A DNA stretch of 64,000 bases from Streptomyces barkulensis (GTDB taxonomy: Bacteria; Actinomycetota; Actinomycetes; Streptomycetales; Streptomycetaceae), in assembly GCF_002843305.1 (NCBI RefSeq), contig NZ_PGSG01000105.1, forward strand, positions 186,001 to 250,000, written 5' to 3'. The notes under the pieces are model-generated. The model ran no database searches, was not told the origin of the DNA, and saw only the letters and a list, made by a program, of their open reading frames with translations. Positions 30,812 through 38,674 of the stretch are shown one piece after another. Within the stretch, counting starts at the first letter, position 1. Each line of letters begins with the position of its first letter. A program made the position numbers and the translations under genes.

Positions 30812-32068
30812 GTGACACAGCTGCCGGGCCTTCTCGACACGGACGCGATCCGCAAGGACTTCCCGCTGCTGGACCGCACGGTCCACGACGGGAAGAAGGT
30901 CGTGTACCTGGACAACGCGGCGACCTCCCAGAAGCCGAACCAGGTGCTCGACGCGCTGAACGACTACTACGTGCGGCACAACGCCAACGTCCACCGCGGC
31001 GTCCACGTGCTCGCCGAGGAGGCCACGGCGCTGTACGAGGGTGCGCGCGACAAGGTCGCCGCCTTCGTCAACGCCCCGAGCCGCGACGAGGTGATCTTCA
31101 CCAAGAACGCCTCGGAGTCGCTCAACCTCGTGGCGAACATGCTCGGCTGGGCCGACGAGCCCTACCGCGTCGACGACCGGACCGAGATCGTCATCACGGA
31201 GATGGAGCACCACTCCAACATCGTGCCCTGGCAGCTGCTGGCGCAGCGCACGGGCGCGAAGCTGAAGTGGTTCGGCCTCACCGACGACGGCCGCCTGGAC
31301 CTGTCGAACATCGACGAGATCATCACCGAGCGGACCAAGGTCGTCTCCTTCGTGCTGGTCTCCAACATCCTGGGCACGGTCAACCCGGTCGAGACGATCG
31401 TCCGCCGCGCCCAGGAGGTCGGCGCGCTGGTGGTGGTCGACGCCTCCCAGGCCGCCCCGCACATGACGGTGGACGTCCAGGCGCTCCAGGCCGACTTCGT
31501 GGCCTTCACCGGTCACAAGATGTGCGGGCCGACCGGCATCGGCGTGCTGTGGGGCCGCCAGGAGCTGCTGGAGGACCTGCCGCCGTTCCTCGGCGGCGGC
31601 GAGATGATCGAGACCGTCTCGATGCACTCCTCCACCTACGCCCCCGCACCCCACAAGTTCGAGGCGGGCACCCCGCCGATCGCGCAGGCCGTCGGGCTGG
31701 GCGCCGCCGTGGACTACCTGACCGCGATCGGCATGGACCGCATCGCGGCCCACGAGCACGCGATCACCGAGTACGCGGTGCGCCGGCTCCAGGAGATCCC
31801 CTCCCTGAGGATCATCGGCCCGGCCACGGCCGAGGACCGGGGCGCCGCGATCTCCTTCGCGCTCGGCGACATCCACCCCCACGACGTGGGCCAGGTCCTC
31901 GACGAGCAGGGCATCGCCGTCCGGGTCGGTCACCACTGCGCCCGGCCCGTCTGCCTCAGGTACAAAATTCCCGCGACCACCCGGGCGTCGTTCTATCTGT
32001 ACTCCACTCCGGCGGAAGTCGACGCCCTGGTGGAGGGGCTGGAACACGTACGGAACTTCTTCGGTTGA
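30812..32068 (+). CDS. sufS: Cysteine desulfurase SufS
   Basis: 418-residue PLP enzyme that takes sulfur from cysteine for cluster assembly. The N-terminus has the SufS landmark VYLDNAATSQKPNQVLDALNDYY. The PLP lysine is in FVAFTGHKMCGPTGIG, and the active-site cysteine is in VRVGHHCARPVC, with the short loop typical of group II (SufS-type) desulfurases. The start is GTG 30812 with GGAGAACGGAGAAA upstream. The partner SufU follows 46 bp downstream, which fits the Gram-positive SufS-SufU pair. Confidence 0.98.
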   Translation: MTQLPGLLDTDAIRKDFPLLDRTVHDGKKVVYLDNAATSQKPNQVLDALNDYYVRHNANVHRGVHVLAEEATALYEGARDKVAAFVNAPSRDEVIFTKNASESLNLVANMLGWADEPYRVDDRTEIVITEMEHHSNIVPWQLLAQRTGAKLKWFGLTDDGRLDLSNIDEIITERTKVVSFVLVSNILGTVNPVETIVRRAQEVGALVVVDASQAAPHMTVDVQALQADFVAFTGHKMCGPTGIGVLWGRQELLEDLPPFLGGGEMIETVSMHSSTYAPAPHKFEAGTPPIAQAVGLGAAVDYLTAIGMDRIAAHEHAITEYAVRRLQEIPSLRIIGPATAEDRGAAISFALGDIHPHDVGQVLDEQGIAVRVGHHCARPVCLRYKIPATTRASFYLYSTPAEVDALVEGLEHVRNFFG

Positions 32069-32114
32069 TGTTCCGTGACCGACGACGGACGACCGCAGCG
32101 GCTGAAGGTGACTC

Positions 32115-32618
32115 GTGAAGCTTGACTCCATGTACCAGGACGTGATCCTGGACCACTACAAGCACCCGCACGGACGGGGGCTGCGCGACGGCGACGCCGA
32201 GGTGCACCACGTCAACCCGACGTGCGGCGACGAGATCACCCTCCGGGTGAGGATGGACGGCTCCACCGTCGCGGACGTCAGCTACGAGGGGCAGGGCTGC
32301 TCCATCAGCCAGGCCAGCGCCTCGGTGCTGAACGACCTGCTGGTCGGCAAGGAACTGGCCGAGGCGCGCCGGGTCCAGGAGACCTTCCTGGAGCTGATGC
32401 AGTCCAAGGGCCGGATCGAGCCGGACGACGCGATGGAGGAGGTCCTGGAGGACGCGGTCGCGTTCGCCGGGGTCTCCAAGTACCCGGCACGCGTGAAGTG
32501 TGCCCTGCTGAGCTGGATGGCATGGAAGGACGCCACCGCCCAGGCCCTGGGCGACGGCTCCGCCGAGAACGAGGCCGGGCGCAAGGCCGGGCGCAAGGCC
32601 GAGGAGAGGACCGCATGA
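32115..32618 (+). CDS. sufU: SufU sulfur-transfer protein
   Basis: 167-residue NifU-like (IscU-fold) zinc protein that accepts sulfur from SufS. Three conserved cysteines are in NPTCGDEITL, GQGCSISQASAS and RVKCALLSW. The SufU-specific insert between the second and third is present (LLVGKELAEARRVQETF). The C-terminus carries a charged extension with a GRKA repeat. The start is GTG 32115 with GAAGGTGACTC upstream. It overlaps the next gene by 4 nt. Confidence 0.96.
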   Translation: MKLDSMYQDVILDHYKHPHGRGLRDGDAEVHHVNPTCGDEITLRVRMDGSTVADVSYEGQGCSISQASASVLNDLLVGKELAEARRVQETFLELMQSKGRIEPDDAMEEVLEDAVAFAGVSKYPARVKCALLSWMAWKDATAQALGDGSAENEAGRKAGRKAEERTA

Positions 32619-32950
32619 GCGAGACGCCGACCACGACGAAGCCCGCGAGCGAGGACGAGGTCCGCGAGGCGCTGTACGACGTGGTGGACCCCGAGCTGGG
32701 CATCGACGTCGTCAACCTGGGCCTGATCTACGGCATCCACGTCGACGACGACAACACCGCCACGCTGGACATGACGCTGACGTCCGCGGCCTGCCCGCTG
32801 ACCGACGTGATCGAGGACCAGGCGAAGTCGGCGACCGACGGTATCGTCAACGAACTGCGCATCAACTGGGTCTGGATGCCGCCGTGGGGTCCGGACAAGA
32901 TCACCGACGAGGGCCGCGAGCAGCTGCGCGCACTCGGCTTCAACGTCTGA
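32615..32950 (+). CDS. SufT-like metal-sulfur cluster assembly factor (DUF59/MIP18 family)
   Basis: 111-residue protein of the DUF59 family, which helps maturation of Fe-S proteins. The family core is VREALYDVVDPELGIDVVNLGLIYG (about residues 17-41), then TSAACPLTDVIEDQ with the conserved reactive cysteine, and VWMPPWGPDKITDEGREQL near the end. It overlaps sufU (ATGA) and is the last gene of the operon; two hairpins follow. Calling it sufT is reasonable by position, but the symbol is left blank because paralogues exist. Confidence 0.92.
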   Translation: MSETPTTTKPASEDEVREALYDVVDPELGIDVVNLGLIYGIHVDDDNTATLDMTLTSAACPLTDVIEDQAKSATDGIVNELRINWVWMPPWGPDKITDEGREQLRALGFNV

Positions 32951-32973
32951 GGCACCGGGCTGGGCCCGGTGCC
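32951..32973. terminator. First hairpin after the suf operon
   Basis: GGCACCGGGC (32951-32960) pairs with GCCCGGTGCC (32964-32973), starting immediately after the stop codon. Confidence 0.55.
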
Positions 32974-32993
32974 CGGCACCCAGCGACCTCCCC

Positions 32994-33027
32994 GCCGGCC
33001 GGGGCCCCCGAGCGGGCCCCGGCCGGC
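32994..33027. terminator. Second, stronger hairpin after the suf operon
   Basis: A 14-bp perfect stem (GCCGGCCGGGGCCC at 32994-33007, complement at 33014-33027) with a 6-nt loop. Confidence 0.7.
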
Positions 33028-33094
33028 GGCGTGCGCGCCCGGGCGGGGGCGTGCGCGGGGACGGGGCGGTCGGCGGCTCCGCCGCACCGCTGCG

Positions 33095-33100
33095 TAGCCT
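33095..33100 (+). promoter_or_regulatory. Candidate leaderless -10 box
   Basis: TAGCCT ends 6 nt before ATG 33107; no ribosome site lies between. Confidence 0.4.
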
Positions 33101-33106
33101 CGGCGC

Positions 33107-33430
33107 ATGGCGTATCTGATGCTGGCCTGCGCGATCCTGGCCGAGGTGCTGGCGACCACCTCGATGAAGTACAGCGACGGCTTCACCCGGCTGTGGCCCA
33201 CCCTGGGCACCGCCGCCGGGTACCTCGTCGCGTTCGTCCTGCTCGCGCAGACGCTCAGGACCATGTCCGTGGGCACCGCGTACGCGATCTGGTCGGGCGT
33301 CGGCACCGCCGCCATCGCCGTGATCGGCATGGTCTTCATCGGCGAGGCGGTCAACGCCGTCAGGATCACCGGAATCCTCCTGGTCATCGCCGGAGTGGTG
33401 GTCCTCAACCTCGGCGGCGGCGGTCACTGA
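33107..33430 (+). CDS. Small multidrug resistance (SMR) family transporter
   Basis: 107-residue inner-membrane protein with four hydrophobic segments. The essential membrane-embedded glutamate is in ILAEVLATTSMKYS (Glu13). The family motif GTAYAIWSGVGTAAIAVIG is at about residues 57-75. It would work as a dimer exchanging cationic drugs, or guanidinium, for protons. No guanidine riboswitch was recognised upstream. It is a single gene rather than one of a pair. Whether it is of the Qac or Gdx type cannot be decided by eye. Confidence 0.93.
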   Translation: MAYLMLACAILAEVLATTSMKYSDGFTRLWPTLGTAAGYLVAFVLLAQTLRTMSVGTAYAIWSGVGTAAIAVIGMVFIGEAVNAVRITGILLVIAGVVVLNLGGGGH

Positions 33431-33527
33431 GCGGATCTGCCCACGCGTACCGGCGCGTCCAGTGCCTCCGGCGCCTCCGGCGCGTCCGGCCGGTGGGACC
33501 GGTTCGCGCTCGCGGAAGGTGTCCGGT

Positions 33528-33533
33528 TAGCGT
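33528..33533 (+). promoter_or_regulatory. Candidate leaderless -10 box for dapD
   Basis: TAGCGT ends 6 nt before ATG 33540 with no ribosome site between. GGAAGG further upstream (about 33515) is too distant to serve as one. Confidence 0.4.
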
Positions 33534-33539
33534 TTGGCC

Positions 33540-34538
33540 ATGACCGAAGCACCCGCATCCGCACCCCGTACGTCCGGCGCAGTCGCCGCCGGACTGGCCA
33601 CCGTCGCGCTGGAGGGGGGCGCCGTCCTCGACACCTGGTTCCCCGCGCCCGAGCTGACCGACGCACCCGGGCCCGCCGGCACCGAGCGGCTGAGCGCCGA
33701 GCGTGCCGCCGAGCTGCTGGGCGACGCCGCGCCGCAGGCCCTGGGCCCGGACCGGGTCCGCGGCGTCGAGGTCATCGCCGTCCGCACCGTCATCGCCTCG
33801 CTGGACGACAAGCCTCTGGACGCGCACGACGCCTACCTGCGGCTGCACCTGCTCAGCCACCGCCTGGTGAGGCCGCACGGCCAGAACCTGGACGGGATCT
33901 TCGGCCTGCTCGCCAACGTGGCCTGGACCAGCCTCGGCCCCGTCCCCGTCGAGAGGGTCGAGCAGGTCCGCCTCGCCGCCCGCGCCGAGGGCAGGCAGCT
34001 CACGGTCACCAGCGTCGACAAGTTCCCGCGGATGACCGACTACGTCATCCCCAAGGGCGTGCGCATCGGCGACGCCGACCGGGTGCGCCTGGGCGCCCAC
34101 CTCGCCTCCGGCACCACCGTGATGCACGAGGGCTTCGTCAACTTCAACGCCGGGACACTGGGCACCTCCATGGTCGAGGGCCGCATCAGCGCGGGCGTGG
34201 TCGTCGACGACGGCTCCGACATCGGCGGCGGCGCCTCGATCATGGGCACCCTCTCCGGCGGCGGCAAGCAGACCATCTCCATCGGCAGGCGCTGCCTGCT
34301 GGGCGCCGAGGCCGGCATCGGCATCTCGCTGGGCGACGACTGCATCGTGGAGGCGGGCCTCTACCTGACGGCCGGCACCCGCGTCGCCCTGCCCGACGGC
34401 AAGGTCGTCAAGGCGCTGGAGATGTCCGGCGCGAGCAACCTCCTGTTCCGCCGCAACTCCACCACCGGAGCCGTCGAGGCCCTCCAGCGCTCCGGATCCT
34501 GGGGCGGTCTGAACGAGGCCCTGCACAGCCACAACTGA
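33540..34538 (+). CDS. dapD: 2,3,4,5-tetrahydropyridine-2,6-dicarboxylate N-succinyltransferase
   Basis: Lysine/diaminopimelate pathway enzyme, 332 residues, of the longer actinobacterial DapD type. The N-terminal half includes [18 protein letters not shown]. The C-terminal left-handed beta-helix of hexapeptide repeats runs from [19 protein letters not shown] to [17 protein letters not shown], including the conserved [16 protein letters not shown] and [10 protein letters not shown] 33540 (MTEAPASAP) is preferred over a TTG two codons upstream. It is 1 kb from dapA, which faces it, with the EI24 gene between. Confidence 0.95.
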   Translation: MTEAPASAPRTSGAVAAGLATVALEGGAVLDTWFPAPELTDAPGPAGTERLSAERAAELLGDAAPQALGPDRVRGVEVIAVRTVIASLDDKPLDAHDAYLRLHLLSHRLVRPHGQNLDGIFGLLANVAWTSLGPVPVERVEQVRLAARAEGRQLTVTSVDKFPRMTDYVIPKGVRIGDADRVRLGAHLASGTTVMHEGFVNFNAGTLGTSMVEGRISAGVVVDDGSDIGGGASIMGTLSGGGKQTISIGRRCLLGAEAGIGISLGDDCIVEAGLYLTAGTRVALPDGKVVKALEMSGASNLLFRRNSTTGAVEALQRSGSWGGLNEALHSHN

Positions 34539-34577
34539 CGCCGCACCGGGTACACCCCCGGCACCGGACAGCCGGCC

Positions 34578-34608
34578 GGGCCCGCCGCTCCCATCGGGCG
34601 GCGGGCCC
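34578..34608. terminator. Terminator between dapD and the EI24 gene
   Basis: GGGCCCGCCGC (34578-34588) pairs with GCGGCGGGCCC (34598-34608); loop 9 nt. The -10 box of the next gene starts 2 nt after it. Confidence 0.6.
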
Positions 34609-34610
34609 GT

Positions 34611-34616
34611 TACGCT
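34611..34616 (+). promoter_or_regulatory. Candidate leaderless -10 box
   Basis: TACGCT is 8 nt before ATG 34625 and lies directly after the dapD terminator stem. Confidence 0.35.
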
Positions 34617-34624
34617 GTGCGGTC

Positions 34625-35473
34625 ATGAGCGATCTCATGACCGGAGCGCGGTACCTGGGGCGGGGCCAGAAGTGGGTCCTGCGCAACGGACGGTGGTTCG
34701 GCTTCGGGCTGCTGCCCGCGCTCATCACCCTGGTGCTCTACACGGCGGCCCTGGTCGCCCTCGGCTTCTGGGCCGACGACCTGGCCGCCTGGGCCACGCC
34801 GTTCGCCGACGACTGGTCCTCGCCCTGGGGCGGACTGCTGCGCGGCACGTTCACCGTGCTGCTGTTCGCCGGCGGCCTGCTGATGGCGGTGCTCACCTTC
34901 ACCGCCGTCACCCTGCTGGTCGGCGACCCCTTCTACGAGTCACTGTCGGAGAAGGTCGAGGAGTCCGAGGGCGGCTGCCCCGAAGGGCCGGACGTCTCGC
35001 TGCTGCGCGGGCTGTGGATCTCCCTGTGCGACAGCCTCTACGTCCTGGTGCGGGCCCTGGCCTTCGGCGTGGTGCTGTTCCTGCTCGGCTTCGTCCCCGT
35101 CGCCGGCCAGACCGTCGTGCCCGTCGCCGGCCTCGCCGTCTCGGGTTTCTTCCTGGCCCTGGAACTCACCTCGGTCGCCATGCAGCGCCGTGGCATCCCC
35201 GTCCGCGAGCGGCTGCGGATGCTGCGCGGACGCAAGGCGCTCGCGGTCGGCTTCGGGGCGCCGCTGGCACTGTGCTTCCTGGTGCCGCTGGCCGCGGTCC
35301 TCCTGATGCCGGGCGCGGTCGCGGGCGCCGCCCTCCTGGTGCGTGACCTGACGGGCGCGCCCGCGGACGGACAGCCGGCCGCACAGGGGCCGCAGGGGCC
35401 TTACGGGCCGCAGGGGATGTGGGCCGAGCCGGGCCACCGGGCCGGACCGGAGGGGCCGACCGGACCGGCCTGA
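34625..35473 (+). CDS. EI24 domain-containing membrane protein (CysZ-like)
   Basis: 282-residue integral membrane protein of the EI24/CysZ superfamily. About five to six hydrophobic segments are visible: LLPALITLVLYTAALVALGF, LLFAGGLLMAVLTFTAVTLL, LVRALAFGVVLFLLGFVPV, VPVAGLAVSGFFLALEL and PLALCFLVPLAAVLLMPGAV. The DPFYESLSEKVE motif after the second is typical of the family. CysZ is a sulfate permease in E. coli; the role of actinobacterial members is not established. The cytoplasmic C-terminus is a Gly/Pro-rich tail. It sits between dapD and dapA. Confidence 0.88.
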   Translation: MSDLMTGARYLGRGQKWVLRNGRWFGFGLLPALITLVLYTAALVALGFWADDLAAWATPFADDWSSPWGGLLRGTFTVLLFAGGLLMAVLTFTAVTLLVGDPFYESLSEKVEESEGGCPEGPDVSLLRGLWISLCDSLYVLVRALAFGVVLFLLGFVPVAGQTVVPVAGLAVSGFFLALELTSVAMQRRGIPVRERLRMLRGRKALAVGFGAPLALCFLVPLAAVLLMPGAVAGAALLVRDLTGAPADGQPAAQGPQGPYGPQGMWAEPGHRAGPEGPTGPA

Positions 35474-35499
35474 CCACGCCCGGGGCCGCAAGGGCCGGA

Positions 35500-36393
35500 T
35501 CACCGGGACAGCGCCGCCCTGAGTGCGTCGGCCAGCCGCGCGGTCAGCGCCTCGTCGGCCGGCAGCAGCGGCGGGCGCACCGGCCCGCCCGGCAGCCCCG
35601 CCGCGGCGAACAGCGCCTTGACCGAGACCGCGCCGGGCACCTGGGACATCATCGCGTCGACCAGCGGCACCAGGGCCTGATGGCGCCGGGCGGCCCCGGC
35701 GTGGTCGCCGGCGTCGAAGGCGTCCAGGACGCCGCGCACGGCGGGCCCCGCCACATTGGCGACCGTGCTCACACAGCCGTGGGCGCCGATCGCGCGCAGC
35801 GGCAGGGTCATCTCGTCGCGGCCGGAGTAGTGGGCCAGCCCGGTGGAACCCAGCACCTTCGCCGTCTTCATCAGGTCGTGGGCGCAGTCCTTGACCGCGC
35901 GGATACGCGGGTGCTCCGCGAGCCGGGTCAGCGTCTCCACCGTCAGCGCGGTACCCGCCCCGGTGCGGGCGGGGATGTCGTAGAGCATCACCGGCAGGGC
36001 GGTGGCGTCGGCGACGGTGGCCAGATGGCGGGCGACGGCCTCCTGGGTGGGGCGGGAGCAGTACGGCGTGACGACCAGCAGGCCGTGGGCGCCCGCCTCC
36101 TCGGCGGCCCGGGCCAGCTCCGCCGAGTGCCGGGTGTCGGCGGACCCGACGCCGGCGACGATCCGGGCCCGGTCGCCGACCTCCTCGGCCACGGCCCGTA
36201 CCAGGGCGGTCTTCTCGTCGTCGGAGGTGGTCGGCGACTCGCCGGTGGTGCCGCTGAGCACCAGGGCGTCGCAGCCGGCCCGGTCCACCAGATGGGCGGC
36301 CAGCCGCCGGGCGCCGGGGAGGTCCAGCGCGCCGGAGGAGTCGAACGGGGTGATCATGGCGGCGGCGACGCGGCCGAAGGGGGAGTCGGGCAT
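35500..36393 (-). CDS. dapA: 4-hydroxy-tetrahydrodipicolinate synthase
   Basis: 297-residue class I aldolase that condenses pyruvate with aspartate semialdehyde. Motifs are MITPFDSSGALDL, LSGTTGESPTTSDDE, the catalytic tyrosine in VVTPYCSRPTQEA, MLYDIPARTG, and the Schiff-base lysine in RAVKDCAHDL. Proximity to dapD supports the lysine role. It differs from the second DHDPS-family gene at 46.8 kb, which belongs to sugar-acid breakdown. ATG 36391-36393 (MPDSPFGRVA) is chosen; CAGACT 6 nt upstream suggests a leaderless mRNA. Confidence 0.94.
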   Translation of the reverse strand: MPDSPFGRVAAAMITPFDSSGALDLPGARRLAAHLVDRAGCDALVLSGTTGESPTTSDDEKTALVRAVAEEVGDRARIVAGVGSADTRHSAELARAAEEAGAHGLLVVTPYCSRPTQEAVARHLATVADATALPVMLYDIPARTGAGTALTVETLTRLAEHPRIRAVKDCAHDLMKTAKVLGSTGLAHYSGRDEMTLPLRAIGAHGCVSTVANVAGPAVRGVLDAFDAGDHAGAARRHQALVPLVDAMMSQVPGAVSVKALFAAAGLPGGPVRPPLLPADEALTARLADALRAALSR

Positions 36394-36399
36394 GGGGCG

Positions 36400-36430
36400 A
36401 GTCTGGCCCACGCCGAAGCGGCCGGTCCAA
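36400..36430 (-). promoter_or_regulatory. Candidate dapA promoter, leaderless
   Basis: On the minus strand TTGGAC (36425-36430), a 19-bp spacer and CAGACT (36400-36405) precede ATG 36393 by 6 nt. Confidence 0.4.
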
Positions 36431-36564
36431 CCGGCCGTCCGACAGGTCCGGTCAGCGTCGCCCGGCCCGAGGCGCGTTCCCCGGGAAGGTCCCGACGCGC
36501 CGGCCGTGCCGCCCGCCCGGAAGCGGGCGGGCGGCACGGCCGGTCCTCACGGGGATGCCCCGGC

Positions 36565-38391
36565 TCAGGGACGGAAGCGGATCACCTGGGGGTCGTGGTC
36601 GCTCGCCTGGTCGGCGAACTCCGCGTTGACGTGCACGATGTCGTAGTCGAAGCGGCGGATGCCCGGGGAGACCAGGGTCTGGTCCAGCACCTGGGAGTTG
36701 CCGTCGTAGACGTAGGTGTAGCGCTCGTCCTCGGGCAGCGAGAGCACCGCGCTGCGCAGCGCGCCGCCCGCGGTCAGCTCGCGGGTGGTGGCGGAGAACT
36801 CGAAGTCGTTGATGTCGCCGAGGACGACGACGTTCGCCTTCCGCTGCACCGCCAGCACCTGCCGCACGAAGTGGTTGACCACCTTCGCCTGCGCGGTGCG
36901 CTGGATCTCGGAGGAGCGCTCGGGCGGCTGGACGGCCGCGTGCAGGGACTGGTCGCCGCCCTTGGAGGCGAAGTGGTTGGCGACCACGATGACGGTGCGG
37001 CCGCGGAAGCGGAACTCGCCGGCCAGCGGCTTGCGGCTGTCCTCCCAGGCCGTGTCGTTCGGTGCGACGCGGGCGGGGGAGTGGGTCAGCACGGCCCGGC
37101 CGCGCTCGCGCTCCACGCCGACCGCGGTGGTGGCGTCGCCGCCGGGGCGGTCCACGAAGGAGACCCGCGCGGGGTTGAAGAGGAAGACGTTGCGGATGTT
37201 GCCGCCGGGCTGGCCGCCGTCGGCGTCGTCGACCGGGTCGACGGTGCGCCACTCGTAGCGCGGGCCGCCCGCGGCCGCGATGGCGTCGGTGAACTTCGCG
37301 AGCGTGGCGTCGGCGGAGACCACCTCGTCGTTCACCGGGCCGTTGTCGTCCTGGATCTCCTCCAGGGCGACGATGTCGGGGGAGGCGAGGCTGTCCACCA
37401 CGCCCCGCGCCAGCCGGTCGAACTTCTCCTGGTCGTTGCCGGGGTGGAGGTTCTCCACGTTGTAGGTGGCCACGGCCAGTTCGCCGCGGCGCTGGGCGCG
37501 GGTGCGCTCGCGCTCCAGGCCGCGGTCCTCGACCTCGCCCAGCTCGCGGGCGGCCACCAGGTAGCCGCCGTACTGCTCGTAGTCCAGCGGGCCGGTGGTG
37601 GCGCCGGCCAGCACGTCGCCGGTGTTCGCGGCGGGGAAGGGCTGCTGGGACAGCGGGACGAGCGACTCGACCTTGAGCCGGCCGGAGTTCTGCTGGTCGT
37701 AGCCGCCGTAGACGGTGCCGCCGCGCGCCGAGGGGTTCTGCTCCGGCCTGACGGTCACCCACAGTTCGGCGTACCGGGTGCTGGGGCCGGCCACGCGGGC
37801 GTCGCGGATCTGTACGTCCATGCCCTCCAGGGACTCGTACAGGTCCAGCGCGTAGGTACCGGGGCGCAGTCGAAGCCCCTCGACGCTCCCGTCCGCGGCC
37901 GGGTCGCCCTGGGGCGCGTAGGCCTCGGGGACGGAGGCGGAGTCCAAGACCACCGGGGCGGGCAGCCGGTTGCCGGAGGAGACGACGGTCACCTGGGGGC
38001 GGGATATCTGGGTGAGGGTCTGGTTGCCCGAGGAGTTGCCGCCGGAACGGTACTCGGTGACCGTGCCCGAGACGCTCACCAGGTCGCCGACGGCCACCTC
38101 GGGCGCGGATCCGGTGTAGACGAAGAGGCCCTCACTGGTGGCCGGGTCCCCGTCGGGGGCGGTGTCCTGCATCCAGAAACCGCGCGAGCCGTAGGTGCGC
38201 ACGCCGGTGACGACGCCGGACACCTGCGACACCCGCTCGCCGGCCAGCGGCGAGAGGCGGGTGGTGCCCTGGATGTCGTGGATGCGGACCGCGTCGGCCG
38301 GTTCCGCCGCCGAGGCGGGGACGGCCAGCAGCGTCGAGGTCAGGGCTGCGACGGTGAGTGCGGCGGTACGGGCCGCCTGGGATCTGCTCAA
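36565..38391 (-). CDS. Secreted ExeM/NucH-type endonuclease/exonuclease/phosphatase
   Basis: 608 residues with a Sec signal peptide (MSRSQAARTAALTVAALTST, cleavage likely after ASA at about 28). The N-terminal half holds OB-fold-like regions (VSQVSGVVTGVRTYGSRGFWMQD; VAVGDLVSVSGTV). The C-terminal half is a DNase I-like phosphoesterase: TYNVENLHPG, ALEEIQDDNG, ANHFASKGGD, LGDINDF with the metal Asp/Asn, and ASDHDPQV with the catalytic His. It should degrade extracellular DNA. Its neighbour 1.9 kb away is a secreted phosphatase with a PHO-box, so phosphate scavenging is a plausible shared theme; no PHO-box was found upstream of this gene. Confidence 0.92.
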   Translation of the reverse strand: MSRSQAARTAALTVAALTSTLLAVPASAAEPADAVRIHDIQGTTRLSPLAGERVSQVSGVVTGVRTYGSRGFWMQDTAPDGDPATSEGLFVYTGSAPEVAVGDLVSVSGTVTEYRSGGNSSGNQTLTQISRPQVTVVSSGNRLPAPVVLDSASVPEAYAPQGDPAADGSVEGLRLRPGTYALDLYESLEGMDVQIRDARVAGPSTRYAELWVTVRPEQNPSARGGTVYGGYDQQNSGRLKVESLVPLSQQPFPAANTGDVLAGATTGPLDYEQYGGYLVAARELGEVEDRGLERERTRAQRRGELAVATYNVENLHPGNDQEKFDRLARGVVDSLASPDIVALEEIQDDNGPVNDEVVSADATLAKFTDAIAAAGGPRYEWRTVDPVDDADGGQPGGNIRNVFLFNPARVSFVDRPGGDATTAVGVERERGRAVLTHSPARVAPNDTAWEDSRKPLAGEFRFRGRTVIVVANHFASKGGDQSLHAAVQPPERSSEIQRTAQAKVVNHFVRQVLAVQRKANVVVLGDINDFEFSATTRELTAGGALRSAVLSLPEDERYTYVYDGNSQVLDQTLVSPGIRRFDYDIVHVNAEFADQASDHDPQVIRFRP

Positions 38392-38525
38392 GGGGTCCCT
38401 CCGGGACGGTGCTGTGGGTGCCGGACGCGCTGGACGTGCCAGGTGCGCCCGGCGGAGAGCCGAAGTGCGGCGCCGGGGAAGCGGTGACGCTGCCCACGGT
38501 TCGCACGGTGCGGTTTCTACGCGCG

Positions 38526-38556
38526 TAACGTGCCGCTCTGGTCAGGTGCTTGTCAA
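38526..38556 (-). promoter_or_regulatory. Possible promoter of the secreted nuclease
   Basis: A good -35 TTGACA (minus strand, 38551-38556) with a weak -10 (ACGTTA, 38526-38531) after 19 bp, about 135 nt upstream of the nuclease start. Confidence 0.3.
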
Positions 38557-38674
38557 GCGGCCCCCGGTGTACGCGGGCGGAAGGGCCGGTGAACCCGACG
38601 GCGGAAGCGGAAGCCGTCTACGCTGGGGCAGCGATCACAACGCCCGCCTCATCGAATCGAGGAGCCCCTCCCCC

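Noticed and set aside
30696-32950. Separate isc or nif system
   Set aside because: SufS, SufU and the DUF59 protein directly continue the SufR-SufBDC operon; no iscS/iscU/nif genes are present.
32951-33106. Guanidine riboswitch before the SMR gene
   Set aside because: The region is explained by two terminator hairpins of the suf operon; no riboswitch core was recognised.
35500-36393. Assigning this DHDPS-family gene to sugar-acid breakdown
   Set aside because: It has the normal DapA motif GTTGE and lies next to dapD; the sugar-acid member is the separate gene at 46793.
38392-38674. PHO-box upstream of the secreted nuclease gene
   Set aside because: Only isolated GTTCGCA-like fragments were found, without 11-bp periodicity.
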